NCBI RefSeq assembly: GCF_014647475.1
Contig: NZ_BMPG01000002.1
Coordinates: 744,001 to 808,000, forward strand
From: Halocalculus aciditolerans
GTDB taxonomy: Archaea > Halobacteriota > Halobacteria > Halobacteriales > Halobacteriaceae
DNA length: 64,000 bases
Direction of reading: 5' to 3'
In this document: one piece after another, positions 33,978-43,156 of the stretch
Numbering within the stretch: the stretch's first letter is position 1
How the letters are laid out: every line of letters starts with the position of its first letter
Position numbers and translations under genes: made by a program
Notes under the pieces: generated by a model
Told to the model about the DNA's origin: nothing
Databases searched by the model: none
What the model saw: the letters and a program-made list of their open reading frames with translations, nothing else

Positions 33978-34282
33978 ACCCCACTCGACGCCCGCCCGCG
34001 AGAAGAAGATTCGCCCCCGCGCAACACTGACCCGAGCCGGCCGGAGAAACCGGCCGACGAAGCGGGCAACACGCTCCGGTCGACGACGCAACCACTCGGG
34101 GCGGGGTATCGAAAGGGGGCGGGTTCTCGCGTGTCTCTGCGCGGCCCCTATTCGTGACGAACGGAGTGAGGAGCGAATATGTCGCGCAGAACGCGCGAGA
34201 ACTCGCGGGCTTTCGGAAACGTCGACGACACCAGTGTTCGCGGCGGGAAAGCGGAGCAGAAGGCCCGCAAAACCAGAAGCAG
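33978..34282. other. 305-base intergenic region with hairpin and low-complexity repeat
   Basis: It contains a perfect 7-bp stem with a five-base loop at 34038-34056 (CGGCCGG-AGAAA-CCGGCCG). Around 34150-34175 there is a GTGACGAACGGAGTGAGGAG-type sequence of the kind often seen scattered between haloarchaeal genes. This is the region after the last liv gene, so the hairpin may serve as terminator. No gene is supported. Confidence 0.4.
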
Positions 34283-34993
34283 CTAGCCGCCGAGGTAGAG
34301 TTCGGCGACTTCGGGGTTGTCCATGAGGTCGTCGGCGTCGTCTTCGTAGGCGACTTGGCCTTGGTCGAGGACGTAGCCGCGGTCGGAGATGGCGAGGCCC
34401 TGGCGGGCGTTCTGTTCGACCATCAGGACGGCGGTGCCGAGTTCGTTGACGGCGACGACGTCCTCGAAGACGTCCTTCGCGGTGTTGGGGGCGAGGCCCG
34501 CCGAGGGTTCGTCGATGAGGAGGACGTCGGGTTCGGTCATGAGCGCGCGGGCGAACGCGAGGACCTGGCGTTGGCCGCCGGAGAGCGTGCTCGCTTTCGC
34601 GCGTTTCTTCTCGGTGAGGAGCGGGAAGCGCTCGTAGAGCTCCTCGATGCGTTCGCCGACGCCCGAGTGCCGGGGGACGCCGCCGATTTTGAGGTTCTCC
34701 TCGATGGTGAGACTCCCGAAGACGTTCTCGGTCTGCGGGACGTAGCCGACGCCGAGTCGAACGACGTCCTCGGGCGGCGTGCCGCCGATTTCGTCGCCGT
34801 TCAGGCGGACGCTGCCCGTCCACGGGGTGAGGAGGCCGAACGCGGTCTTCAGCACGGTGGATTTCCCCGCGCCGTTCGGGCCGACGAGGCAGACGATCTC
34901 CTCCGAGTCGAGGTGGAGGCTGAGGTCGTCGAGGACCTGGACGTCGCCGTAGCCGGAGTCGACGCCGTCGAGCGCGAGCACGTGCTCACTCAT
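34283..34993 (-). CDS. livF: Branched-chain amino-acid-type ABC transporter ATP-binding protein LivF
   Basis: 236-aa ATPase, the second of the two Liv nucleotide-binding subunits. Walker A GPNGAGKST (about 38-46), Q-loop VGYVPQTENVFGSLTIEENL (LivF-type), signature LSGGQRQ, Walker B VLLIDEPSAGLAPN and the switch region MVEQNAR are all present. The MVEQNA form of the switch loop is characteristic of LivF. Its start overlaps the livG stop by eight bases; it is the last gene of the operon. Confidence 0.93.
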   Translation of the reverse strand: MSEHVLALDGVDSGYGDVQVLDDLSLHLDSEEIVCLVGPNGAGKSTVLKTAFGLLTPWTGSVRLNGDEIGGTPPEDVVRLGVGYVPQTENVFGSLTIEENLKIGGVPRHSGVGERIEELYERFPLLTEKKRAKASTLSGGQRQVLAFARALMTEPDVLLIDEPSAGLAPNTAKDVFEDVVAVNELGTAVLMVEQNARQGLAISDRGYVLDQGQVAYEDDADDLMDNPEVAELYLGG

Positions 34994-35810
34994 CGAGCGG
35001 CCCTCCGAGGTAGGCGTCGACGACTCGGTCGTCGGTTCGTACGGCGTCCGGTGCGCCCTCGACGAGGACGCGGCCCTGGTCGAGGACGACGATGGGGTCG
35101 GCGAGATCCATGATGAAGCCCATGTCGTGTTCGATGAGGAGGACGGTGATGCCCTCGTCGTTGATGTCGCGGATGAAGCCTTTGAGTTTGTTCGCGAGCG
35201 TCGGGTTGACGCCGGCGACGGGTTCGTCGAGCAGGAGGACGTCCGGCTCGGTCATCGTCGCGCGGGCGAGTTCGACGAGCTTCATCTGCCCGCCGGAGAG
35301 TTCCGTCGCGGGCGTGTCGGCGAACTCGGCGATTTCGAAGCGTTCGAGCGTCTGCATCGCCTGTTCGAGGTTCGCGCGCTCCTCGGCGAGGACCTGACTG
35401 CGGTTCGTGAAGATGGAGAAGACGCTCTCGCCCGTCTGGTGTTGCGGACCGACGAGCATCGCTTCGCGGACGGTCATCCCCTCCAACTTCCGCGGGGTCT
35501 GGAACGTCCGGACGAGGCCGGCGTCGGCGACGGCGTGCGGTTCGCGGCCGGTGACTTCGGTGTCGTTCACGTAGACGCTCCCGCCGTCGGGCTCGTAGAA
35601 CCCGGAGACGAGGTTGAAGAGCGTGGACTTCCCCGCGCCGTTCGGCCCGATGAGACCCGTGATGGAGCCGCGTTCGACTTCGAGGTCGACGTCGTCCGTG
35701 ACCTGGAGGCCGCCGAAGGCCTTGCGGAGGCCGTCGACGCGGAGGACGGGGTCGGACTTCCCGCTGACCGCGCCGTCCGTGATGCGGTCCTCGTCAGTCA
35801 CTGCGACCAC
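34986..35810 (-). CDS. livG: Branched-chain amino-acid-type ABC transporter ATP-binding protein LivG
   Basis: 274-aa ATPase. Motifs in order: FGGLQVTDDVDLEVERGSI, Walker A GPNGAGKSTLFNLVSG, signature ELSGGQMKLVELARA, Walker B VLLLDEPVAGVNPTL, and switch LLIEHDMGFIM; the IEHDM form is typical of LivG. Two GTG starts are possible, at 35810 and 35801; both give the same core and overlap livM (by 17 or 8 bases). About 20 extra acidic residues precede the ABC core. Confidence 0.92.
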   Translation of the reverse strand: MVAVTDEDRITDGAVSGKSDPVLRVDGLRKAFGGLQVTDDVDLEVERGSITGLIGPNGAGKSTLFNLVSGFYEPDGGSVYVNDTEVTGREPHAVADAGLVRTFQTPRKLEGMTVREAMLVGPQHQTGESVFSIFTNRSQVLAEERANLEQAMQTLERFEIAEFADTPATELSGGQMKLVELARATMTEPDVLLLDEPVAGVNPTLANKLKGFIRDINDEGITVLLIEHDMGFIMDLADPIVVLDQGRVLVEGAPDAVRTDDRVVDAYLGGPLDE

Positions 35811-36906
35811 CTCCGTTCTCCCCGGCGGCCGGGCCGGCGGGGCCGCCGCCGTCGGTCGTGCCGGGGGTGACGAGTTCGTGCTGCGGCGGCAGGATGCCCT
35901 CCTGGCGGAAGTACATCACGCCGACGATGAGCAGGCCGATGACGAGCAGCCGGACGGCGGCGGTGGGGAAGGCGGCTGGGAGGAGGTCGCCGCCGAGGAA
36001 CCGCGTGCCCTCGACGATGATGACGAGGACGAGGCCGCCGAAGAACGCGCCGCGGTTGGAGCCGCTGCCGCCGAGGATGACCGCGATCCAGACGTAGAAC
36101 GTCTGCGTCGGGTCGAGCGCGCTCGGCGTGATGGCGAGGTTGAGGTGGGCGTAGAAGACGCCGGCGAGCGCCATGACGACGCTCCCGACGACGAACGCCT
36201 CCATCTTGAAGCGGAAGGCGTCCTTCCCGAGCGCCTCCGCGAGGTCCTCGTCGGCGCGGATGGTGCGAACCGTCCGCCCCCACGGGGAGAGGTGGAGGCG
36301 GCGGAGCGCCCAGTACGTCACGCCGATGAAGACGGCGACGAGGACGACGTCGAGGAAGTACGTCGGCGCGCCGCGCGGGACGTCGCCGAGCACCGGCCAG
36401 TTCCCGAAGAAGAGCGGGAGGCCGAGGATGCCACTGGGGCCGTTCGTCCACGCCTGCTGGTTGTTGAAGACGCTCCTGATGACTTCGGCGAGGCCGAGCG
36501 TGGCGATGGCGAGGTAGTCGGTGCGCAGGCGGAGCGTCGGCACGCCGATGATGACGGCGACGACGGCGGCGAGGCCGAGACCGACGAAGAGGCCGACGAT
36601 GGGGTCGACGGTGAAGGGAAGCGGGCTGTCGCGCGCGGAGACGAGCGCGGTGCCGTACGCGCCGAGCCCCCAGAAGGCGGCGACGGAGAAGTTGATGAGC
36701 CCCGCGTACCCCCAGTGGACGTTCAGGCCGAGAGAGAGGAGCACGTACATGCCGGCGAGCGCGAGGAGGTAGAGGCCGTACGCGAGGTTGAGGACGCCGG
36801 AGCCGACGCCGATGACGAAGAGGACGCACATGACGCCGACCGTCCAGGCGACGTTCGACTCCGCCTGCGTGAGCCCGTCGTACCAGCTCGTGACTGGGTT
36901 CGTCAT
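35794..36906 (-). CDS. livM: Branched-chain amino-acid-type ABC transporter permease LivM
   Basis: 370-aa membrane permease. Family segments include LSLGLNVHWGYAGLINFSVA (about 56-75), AIATLGLAEVIRSVFNN, and the cytoplasmic EAA-like stretch SPWGRTVRTIRADEDLAEALG that docks the ATPase. A Gly/Pro-rich acidic tail (about 345-370) is extra. The start overlaps the livH stop in ATGA fashion, and its 3' end overlaps livG. Confidence 0.92.
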   Translation of the reverse strand: MTNPVTSWYDGLTQAESNVAWTVGVMCVLFVIGVGSGVLNLAYGLYLLALAGMYVLLSLGLNVHWGYAGLINFSVAAFWGLGAYGTALVSARDSPLPFTVDPIVGLFVGLGLAAVVAVIIGVPTLRLRTDYLAIATLGLAEVIRSVFNNQQAWTNGPSGILGLPLFFGNWPVLGDVPRGAPTYFLDVVLVAVFIGVTYWALRRLHLSPWGRTVRTIRADEDLAEALGKDAFRFKMEAFVVGSVVMALAGVFYAHLNLAITPSALDPTQTFYVWIAVILGGSGSNRGAFFGGLVLVIIVEGTRFLGGDLLPAAFPTAAVRLLVIGLLIVGVMYFRQEGILPPQHELVTPGTTDGGGPAGPAAGENGGGRSD

Positions 36907-37856
36907 TTGACCGCCTCCCCCATGATGCCCTGCGGGCGGACGAGCAGGATGACGACCATGATGAGGAACGCGACGGCGTTCGCGTACTGTGCGCTAATCG
37001 GGATGCCGAGCGAGGAGAGCGCGGGGACGAACTCGTGGACGACGCCGATGACGAGGCCGCCGAGCATCGCGCCGTAGACGCTCCCGATGCCGCCGAGGAT
37101 GACGGCGGCGAAGACGACGAGGAGGATGTTGAAGCCCATGAGTGGTTCGAGGCGGAGGCTGAGGCCGAGGAAGACGCCGCCCGCGCCGGCGAGCCCCGCA
37201 CCGATGGCCCACGTCGCGTCGACGATGCGGCTCGTTCGGATGCCGCTCGCCCGCGCGAGGTCGCGGTTGTCGGAGGTGGCGCGCATCTGCCGGCCGAGGC
37301 TCGTGTACTGGAGGATGGCGTGGAGCGCGGCGACGAGGACGAGCGTCGCGACGACGACGACGACGTCGCGCGCGGTGACGGCGACGCCGAGCGCGCTGAA
37401 GAACGGGAGCGGCCCGGAGCGCGGGAGCTGGTAGGCCTGCTGGATGTTCCCGAAGAAGATCTGGACGATTGCGCGCATCACGAACGCGACACCGATGCTC
37501 GCGATGAGCAACCCGATAGACGAGGTGTCGAGCTTCGAGAAGACGAGGCGTTCGCTCGCGATAGCGACGACGGCGGCGACCGCCATGCCGACGGCGAGCG
37601 CGACGACGAACGCCGCGGGGCCGCCGAGCAGGCCGGCGAGACCGCCCTCCGCGTTCGCGCTGCCGCTCGTCGCGAGCAGCGCGGACGTCCCGGAGAACGT
37701 GATGAGCGCGGCGTACGCGCCGACCGTGAGGGTGTCGCCGTGCGCGAAGTTCGCGAACCCGCGGATGCTGTAGACGAGGCTCAGGCCGATGCTCGCGAGG
37801 ACGATAATCGCGCTGTAGACGAGGCCGTTGACGACGTACTGGAGTAAAGCAGACAT
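36903..37856 (-). CDS. livH: Branched-chain amino-acid-type ABC transporter permease LivH
   Basis: 317-aa permease with about eight hydrophobic segments. Typical LivH features: LVYSAIIVLASIGLSLVYSI at the N-terminus, GFANFAHGD, the ATPase-contact segment TSLGRQMRATSDNRDLARASG, and AVILGGIGSVYGAMLGGLVIG near the C-terminus. It starts ten bases after the binding-protein gene ends, as part of livJHMGF. Confidence 0.92.
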   Translation of the reverse strand: MSALLQYVVNGLVYSAIIVLASIGLSLVYSIRGFANFAHGDTLTVGAYAALITFSGTSALLATSGSANAEGGLAGLLGGPAAFVVALAVGMAVAAVVAIASERLVFSKLDTSSIGLLIASIGVAFVMRAIVQIFFGNIQQAYQLPRSGPLPFFSALGVAVTARDVVVVVATLVLVAALHAILQYTSLGRQMRATSDNRDLARASGIRTSRIVDATWAIGAGLAGAGGVFLGLSLRLEPLMGFNILLVVFAAVILGGIGSVYGAMLGGLVIGVVHEFVPALSSLGIPISAQYANAVAFLIMVVILLVRPQGIMGEAVK

Positions 37857-37866
37857 GTGCCCGAGG

Positions 37867-39099
37867 TTACGTCGAGATGAACCCAGTGGACACGTAGGCG
37901 TGGTCTTGGACCTCGAAGACCTGGAGGTAGGCGGCGGGGTCGCCGTTCTGGTCGAGGTCGATGGGGCCGCTCACGCCTTGGTAGTCGACGTCGCTCGCGC
38001 TCCCGCCGTCGGCGAGGATGTCGTGTGCGGCCTTGTAGGTCTGTACTTTCTCGCCGGACGGCCGGGTGACGTCGCGGACGACGTCGCCGAGCGCGCTCCC
38101 GGTGAACTCGTCGGCGGCCTGCACGGAGAGCGCCGCGGTGATGACGCAGTCGTAGGTGTACGCGGACCACGCCGTCGGCGCGCTCCCGTACTCGTCCTCG
38201 AAGGTCGACGCGAAGTTCTTGTAGTTCTCCTGGTCGACGGCCGCGGACGGCGCGACGATCTTCATGCCGTCGATGCTGCCCTCGGGCGTGTTCTCGATGA
38301 CGTTCGTCCCCTTCACGGAGTCCGCGCCGTAGTAGGTGACGCCCTCGCCGTACCCCTGGTCGTAGGCGTCCTGCGCCATCGTCGAGAACTCCGGCTGGTA
38401 GGTGATGAAGACCCACGCGCTCGCGCCGGACTCGTTCATCGCCGTGACGATGCTGGAGTAGGAGGCCTGCCCCTGGTCGTGCGCGGCGTCGTACGCGATG
38501 TCGCCGGGGTAGGCGTCGCGGAAGGCGTCCGCGATGCCGGAGCCGTACTCGTTGTTGATGTAGGTGAGGGCGACGGAGTCGTGGCCGTCCTCGGAGACGA
38601 TGTCGGAGATGGCCTTCGACTGCGTCTTCCCCGTCGGGCTCATCCGGAGGAGGTCGGGGTACTCGGTGAGTTTCGGGCCCGTGGAGTTCTGACTGAGCTG
38701 GACGACGTCGGTGCCGTTGATGACGGACTCGTAGATGGCGATGCTGACGCCGGAGCCGACCGCGCCGATGAGGAAGGGGACGCCCTCCTGGTTCACGAGT
38801 TTCTGCGCGGCGGACACGCCCGCCTGGTTCGTCGACTGCGAGTCGCCGACGGAGATAGCGAGCTCCCCGCCGTTCACGCCGACGTCGTTCACGTCGGCGA
38901 GCGCGAGTTCGCGGCCGCGTTCGTTCCGCGTCCCGAACTCGGAGAGCGAGCCGGTCTGCGAGTCGACCATGCCGATGGTGTACGTGTCGCTTCCCCCGCC
39001 CCCGCCGAAGCTCGAGCAGCCGGCGAGCGCCGTCAGTCCCGCCGCGCCGCCGACCTTCAGCAGGTCGCGGCGACCTACGTTAATGTGATTCGGTGCCAT
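37867..39099 (-). CDS. livJ: Liv-type ABC transporter substrate-binding lipoprotein
   Basis: 410-aa type I periplasmic-binding-fold protein. The N-terminus has twin arginines in GRRDLLKVGG (about 9-18) and lipobox ALAGC with Cys near 27, that is a Tat-exported lipoprotein, followed by a short Gly/Ser linker. The mature domain begins TYTIGMVDSQTGSLSEFG. Ligand could be branched-chain or other amino acids, or an amide; specificity cannot be read. ATG 39097-39099 was chosen because it gives a normal signal peptide; longer upstream frames do not. It heads the five-gene operon. Confidence 0.9.
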   Translation of the reverse strand: MAPNHINVGRRDLLKVGGAAGLTALAGCSSFGGGGGSDTYTIGMVDSQTGSLSEFGTRNERGRELALADVNDVGVNGGELAISVGDSQSTNQAGVSAAQKLVNQEGVPFLIGAVGSGVSIAIYESVINGTDVVQLSQNSTGPKLTEYPDLLRMSPTGKTQSKAISDIVSEDGHDSVALTYINNEYGSGIADAFRDAYPGDIAYDAAHDQGQASYSSIVTAMNESGASAWVFITYQPEFSTMAQDAYDQGYGEGVTYYGADSVKGTNVIENTPEGSIDGMKIVAPSAAVDQENYKNFASTFEDEYGSAPTAWSAYTYDCVITAALSVQAADEFTGSALGDVVRDVTRPSGEKVQTYKAAHDILADGGSASDVDYQGVSGPIDLDQNGDPAAYLQVFEVQDHAYVSTGFIST

Positions 39100-39283
39100 A
39101 AGACAGTCGTAGTAGCCCAAGGTCGAGGATAACCTTGCCGCCGACCATGGACGGGAGGGGGCGAATCGTCGACGGAGAGCCCTCGAACGGCCCGGAATAC
39201 GACCCGACATTCATTCACCCGGTGTGGGCGCGGATTATTTGGTCGGGGGGCGGCTTATCGGGTGGTACCCCGAAACACGATTC

Positions 39284-40123
39284 ATGATTCCCCCAATCGC
39301 CGACCGATTCGTGGCCGGGGAGACGCCAGCCAGCGCGCTCGACCACGTCGAATCACTCAACGACGGCGACGTGAAGGCCATCCTCAACCTCCTCGGCGAG
39401 CATTACGACGAACGCCCGCCCGCCGACGGGGACGCCGACGCCTACGTCGACCTCGTCTCCGACATCGCGACCTCCCGCGTCGACGCCTGCATCTCCGTGA
39501 AACCCTCGCAGATCGGCCTCGACGTCGGCGACGGCGTCTTCGAGGAGAACCTCGCGCGCATCGTCGACGCCGCCGAAGAACACGGCGTCTTCTGCTGGGT
39601 GGACATGGAGGACCACACCACCACCGACGTCACGCTCGACGCCGTCGAAGACGCCGCCGAAACCCACCCCGGCGGCGTCGGCATCGCCATCCAAGCGAAC
39701 CTGAAACGCACGAAAGAAGACTTAGTGCGCTTCGCCGACATTCCCGCCGCCGTCCGCCTCGTCAAGGGCGCGTACGACGAACCCCGCGAGGTCGCCTACA
39801 AGAACAAAGCCGACGTGAACGAGAAATACGAGGAGTACCTCACCTACCTCTTCGAGCACTACGACGACGGCGAAATCGCCGTCGGCAGCCACGACCCCCG
39901 CATGATCGACTACGCGAAAGAACTCCACGACGCACACGGCACGGAGTTCGAGTTCCAGATGCTCATGGGCGTGCGCGAAGACGAGCAGTTCCGGCTCGCC
40001 CGCGACTACGAGATGTACCAGTACGTCCCCTACGGCGGCAAGTGGTTCCAGTACTTCTACCGCCGCGTCATGGAGCGCAAGGAGAACATCCTCTTCGCCG
40101 CGCGCGCCATCCTCGGCCGCTAA
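39284..40123 (+). CDS. putA: Proline dehydrogenase
   Basis: 279-aa monofunctional FAD-dependent proline dehydrogenase (PRODH barrel) that oxidises proline to pyrroline-5-carboxylate. Family segments: SVKPSQIGLDVGDGVFEENL, FCWVDMEDHTTTD, GIAIQANLKRT, VRLVKGAYDEP with the flavin-contacting Lys/Tyr, and the C-terminal FQMLMGVREDEQFRLARD and YVPYGGKWFQYFYRR, which carries the substrate-binding YxxRR motif. The start ATG 39284 gives a complete N-terminus. A divergent Liv importer and a convergent HTH regulator flank it. Confidence 0.93.
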   Translation: MIPPIADRFVAGETPASALDHVESLNDGDVKAILNLLGEHYDERPPADGDADAYVDLVSDIATSRVDACISVKPSQIGLDVGDGVFEENLARIVDAAEEHGVFCWVDMEDHTTTDVTLDAVEDAAETHPGGVGIAIQANLKRTKEDLVRFADIPAAVRLVKGAYDEPREVAYKNKADVNEKYEEYLTYLFEHYDDGEIAVGSHDPRMIDYAKELHDAHGTEFEFQMLMGVREDEQFRLARDYEMYQYVPYGGKWFQYFYRRVMERKENILFAARAILGR

Positions 40124-40222
40124 CGCGACCACCCCTCGTTCTGGCGATTCGACCCGCTCGACCCGCGAAATCTCGCCTCCCCGGCGATGCTCGACCCGCG
40201 GAAACTCGTCTTCTACGGTTTG

Positions 40223-40942
40223 TCAGGGGTCGAGGAGTTTCGATTCGGCTTTGCGGAGGTGTTCGAGGAAGGTGGTCTTGGAGACCTCCTGTTTCTCGGC
40301 GAGCTCGCGGACGGTTATCTGCCGGGGCCACGAGTAGTAGCCTTCGGCGCGCGCGAGCTCGTAGGCGTCGCGCTGGGCTTCGGAGAGCCGGTCGACGCGG
40401 CGGTGCGTGGAGCCCTGCGGCGGCCCCGACGAGGAGATGCGGGTGACTTCGATGTCGGCGTCCCGCTCCTCGCGGATCTCTTCGAGCGTGGCTTCGAGTT
40501 CAGCGCGGCTCCCGCGGTAGAAGACGGGCCAGAACTCCTCGCCGTCGACGATGCGGATGGGCTGGTCGTGGAGGAAGCCTCTCGAGACGAAGGCGTCGTT
40601 GACGGAGTGCTCCGGGGTTTCCTCGACGAACAGCTCGCGGGCGACGCCGCCGGCTTCAGGCGTCGAGACGCTGGAGCCGTAGCGCTCCTCGAGTTCGAGG
40701 ACGGAGTTCGTGTGCTCGGAGTCGCGGATGGCGTCGACGAGCGCGTCCACCTCCGCCGTGGTGTCGCCGTAGGCGGTGAAGAGGCTGCGGACGTTGTCCT
40801 CGGCCGTCCGGTAGACCGCGTGCGCGAGCAGGCCGCCGGGCCGGTCTTCCGTCACCTCGATGGACCAACACCCCGGGTGCCAGACTTTCAGCGTCAACTG
40901 GAGCCCCGACGCGTCCCCCACGGGCGCAGCACTGTCACTCAT
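40223..40942 (-). CDS. HTH-10 (Bat-type) transcriptional regulator
   Basis: 239-aa protein with the C-terminal HTH-10 DNA-binding domain typical of haloarchaeal Bat-like regulators: LSEAQRDAYELARAEGYYSWP, then ITVRELAEKQEVSKTTFLEH (about 190-228). The N-terminal half is the accompanying sensory/GAF-like-HTH-associated domain. Effector unknown. It is convergent with proline dehydrogenase and upstream of nothing on its own strand except the G1P dehydrogenase region, so a role in proline control is possible but unsupported by an operator. Confidence 0.87.
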   Translation of the reverse strand: MSDSAAPVGDASGLQLTLKVWHPGCWSIEVTEDRPGGLLAHAVYRTAEDNVRSLFTAYGDTTAEVDALVDAIRDSEHTNSVLELEERYGSSVSTPEAGGVARELFVEETPEHSVNDAFVSRGFLHDQPIRIVDGEEFWPVFYRGSRAELEATLEEIREERDADIEVTRISSSGPPQGSTHRRVDRLSEAQRDAYELARAEGYYSWPRQITVRELAEKQEVSKTTFLEHLRKAESKLLDP

Positions 40943-40980
40943 ACCCGACCATAGACGGGGTGAGTACGTGTGCCTTTCCC

Positions 40981-42039
40981 CTAGATGACGCCGGTGGTGA
41001 CGGCGGCTTCGAGCGCGGCGTCCTCGCTGATGCCGTCGCCGAGGATGGTGTAGCGGTCGCGGATGCGGTGGGCGGTCGTGAGCGCCTCAATGACTTCCTC
41101 GTCGTCGACGCCGAGGTCGTCCGCGGTCGTCGGGGCGTCGATGCTGTCGAGCGCGTCGCGAACCGCCTGCCAGTCGCCGCGCTCGCCCGAGTGGAGGTAT
41201 TCCGTGAGGACCGCGCCGACGCCGACCTGATGGCCGTGCAGGGCCTTCCCCGGAGCGATGCGGTCGAGCTGGTGGCTGAAGAGGTGTTCCGCGCCCGACG
41301 CCGGCCGCGAGGAGTCCGCGATGCTCATCGCGACGCCCGAGGAGACGAGCGCCTTCACGACCACCCACGCCGACTCCTCCAGCCCGGGACGGATGCTGTC
41401 CGCGCGCTCCACGAGCAGCTCGGCGGTCATCTCCGAGAGCGCCGCCGCGTACTCCGAGTACTCCACGTTCTTCAGGCGGTTCGCCAGCCGCCAGTCCTTC
41501 ACCGCCGTGTAGTTCGAGATGATGTCCGCACACCCCGCCGTCGTCAACTCCCACGGCGCGTCCGCGATGACGCCCGTGTCCGCCACGACGACGATGGGCG
41601 GGGCCGCCGCGACCGAATGCCGCGTGTCCCCCTCGGGGACCGACCCGCGGCCGGAGACGATGCCGTCGTGGCTCGCCGCCGTCGGGACGGAGACGAAGCC
41701 GACGCCGAGTTCGTCGCTCGCCATCTTCGCGATGTCGATGGCCTTCCCGCCGCCGACGCCGACGAGGTAGCCCGCATTCACTGCTTCTGCTTCCGCAATC
41801 ACCTGCTGGACGGACTCGAAGCTCGCCTCGTCGACGACGGCGAGCGCCGGGTCCATCTCGGCGTCCGCCAGCGCGTCCCGCACTCGCGCGCCCGCGACGG
41901 CCTTCGGCGTCGGACTCGTCACCACCAGCGGCCGCCCCGATAAGTGGACGTCCGCCACGACCTCGTCCACGTCGTCGAGCACGCCCGACCCGAGCACGAC
42001 GTTCCGCGGGAGGCGAATCCACGAGGATTTCTCGAACAT
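40981..42039 (-). CDS. egsA: Glycerol-1-phosphate dehydrogenase [NAD(P)+]
   Basis: 352-aa enzyme that reduces dihydroxyacetone phosphate to sn-glycerol-1-phosphate, giving archaeal lipids their backbone stereochemistry; a clear archaeal marker. Motifs: dinucleotide-binding GVGGGKAIDIAK (about 94-105), VPTAASHDGIVSGRGSV, and Zn ligands in the contexts TAGCADIISNYTAVKDW, GAEHLFSHQLD and LHGHQVGVG. The ATG at 42037-42039 has GTTTACTCG about 28 bases upstream. It stands as a single gene. Confidence 0.95.
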   Translation of the reverse strand: MFEKSSWIRLPRNVVLGSGVLDDVDEVVADVHLSGRPLVVTSPTPKAVAGARVRDALADAEMDPALAVVDEASFESVQQVIAEAEAVNAGYLVGVGGGKAIDIAKMASDELGVGFVSVPTAASHDGIVSGRGSVPEGDTRHSVAAAPPIVVVADTGVIADAPWELTTAGCADIISNYTAVKDWRLANRLKNVEYSEYAAALSEMTAELLVERADSIRPGLEESAWVVVKALVSSGVAMSIADSSRPASGAEHLFSHQLDRIAPGKALHGHQVGVGAVLTEYLHSGERGDWQAVRDALDSIDAPTTADDLGVDDEEVIEALTTAHRIRDRYTILGDGISEDAALEAAVTTGVI

Positions 42040-42083
42040 ACTTCGTACTCCACTGCCGCGAGTAAACGGTTTTCCCCTCGCGT

Positions 42084-43073
42084 TCAGACCATCTCGAGGA
42101 CGCCGATGAGGCGTTCTTCGGCCTGCCGACCCGGCCCTTCGTCTTCCCCGGTGCGGTCGCTGTCGAGGTGTTCTTCCACTGTTCGCTGCATGGCTTCGCG
42201 GACGGGCGTGGACTCCCAGCCGAGCGCCGCGAGCTTGTGCGTATCGAGGATGTGCGGGGACTCGCGGTACATCGGGAAGTCCGTGAGGGAGAGGTCGACG
42301 GTGGCGAGTTCGCGGTCGCTCGCGTAGACGGGTTCGACGGTCGTGTCGAGCGCGCTCGCCGCCTCCGCGACGGTGTCCTCGAGCGTGAGCGCGTTCCGGT
42401 CGCCGACGTTGTACGCCTCGCCGGCCTCGCCCTCCTCGGCGACGATGCGGAGCGCGCTCGCGACGTCCTCCACGTAGACGCGCTGCCAGACGTTCGTCCC
42501 GTCCCCGGGGACGACGACCCGGTCGTGTTCGTTCACCTTGTGCAGCCAGTAGTCGAAGCGCTCCGTGTAGTCGTAGGGACCGTAGACCACGGTCGGGCGG
42601 ACGGCCATCGCGTTCACGCCGCGCTCGGCGGCCGAGAAGACCATCCGGTCGCCCTCGGCCTTCCGCGGGCCGTAGGAGGCCGCGGAGTCCTCCACCGCCT
42701 CGTCGGGCGAGCAGTCACAGAGCCGCGTCACGCCCTCGCGCTTCGGGATGTCGTCCGCCGCGTACGACGACCCCGAGGAAACGTAGACGTAGGCGTCGAC
42801 GTCCGCGAAGATTTCGGTCGCCCGCCGCACCTCGTCCGGGAAGTACGCGACGCAGTCGACGACCACGTCCGGTTCGACGTCGCGCTTCGCCGCGAGCAGC
42901 CGCTCGTCGTCCCCGCGGTCGCCCTGCACGTGCCGGACGTCCGCACGGTTCGTGAAGGGGTTGTCGTGGTTCCCGCGGTTGAAGAGCGTGACCGTGTAGT
43001 CGTGGTCGAGGAACTCCTCGACCGCGTGCCGACCGATGAAGCGCGTCCCGCCGATGATGAGCACGGAATCCAT
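42084..43073 (-). CDS. NAD-dependent epimerase/dehydratase (extended SDR)
   Basis: 329-aa extended short-chain dehydrogenase. Rossmann motif GGTRFIG (residues 8-14), DVVVDCVAYFPDEV, YVSSGSSY and the catalytic YGPRK pair (about 140-144), with VRPTVVYGPYDYTERFDYW further on. This resembles the mRNA-binding/CSP41-like and sugar-epimerase branch; the substrate is unknown. The ATG at 43071-43073 has TTACGG about 28 bases upstream. Confidence 0.87.
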   Translation of the reverse strand: MDSVLIIGGTRFIGRHAVEEFLDHDYTVTLFNRGNHDNPFTNRADVRHVQGDRGDDERLLAAKRDVEPDVVVDCVAYFPDEVRRATEIFADVDAYVYVSSGSSYAADDIPKREGVTRLCDCSPDEAVEDSAASYGPRKAEGDRMVFSAAERGVNAMAVRPTVVYGPYDYTERFDYWLHKVNEHDRVVVPGDGTNVWQRVYVEDVASALRIVAEEGEAGEAYNVGDRNALTLEDTVAEAASALDTTVEPVYASDRELATVDLSLTDFPMYRESPHILDTHKLAALGWESTPVREAMQRTVEEHLDSDRTGEDEGPGRQAEERLIGVLEMV

Positions 43074-43156
43074 ACGGAGAGCGTGCGCCGCGCGCGCCGT
43101 AAGCGTACCGAACAGGACGGCGAAAACGAAATCGAAAGGCGCGAAGCGGAGGCGGG

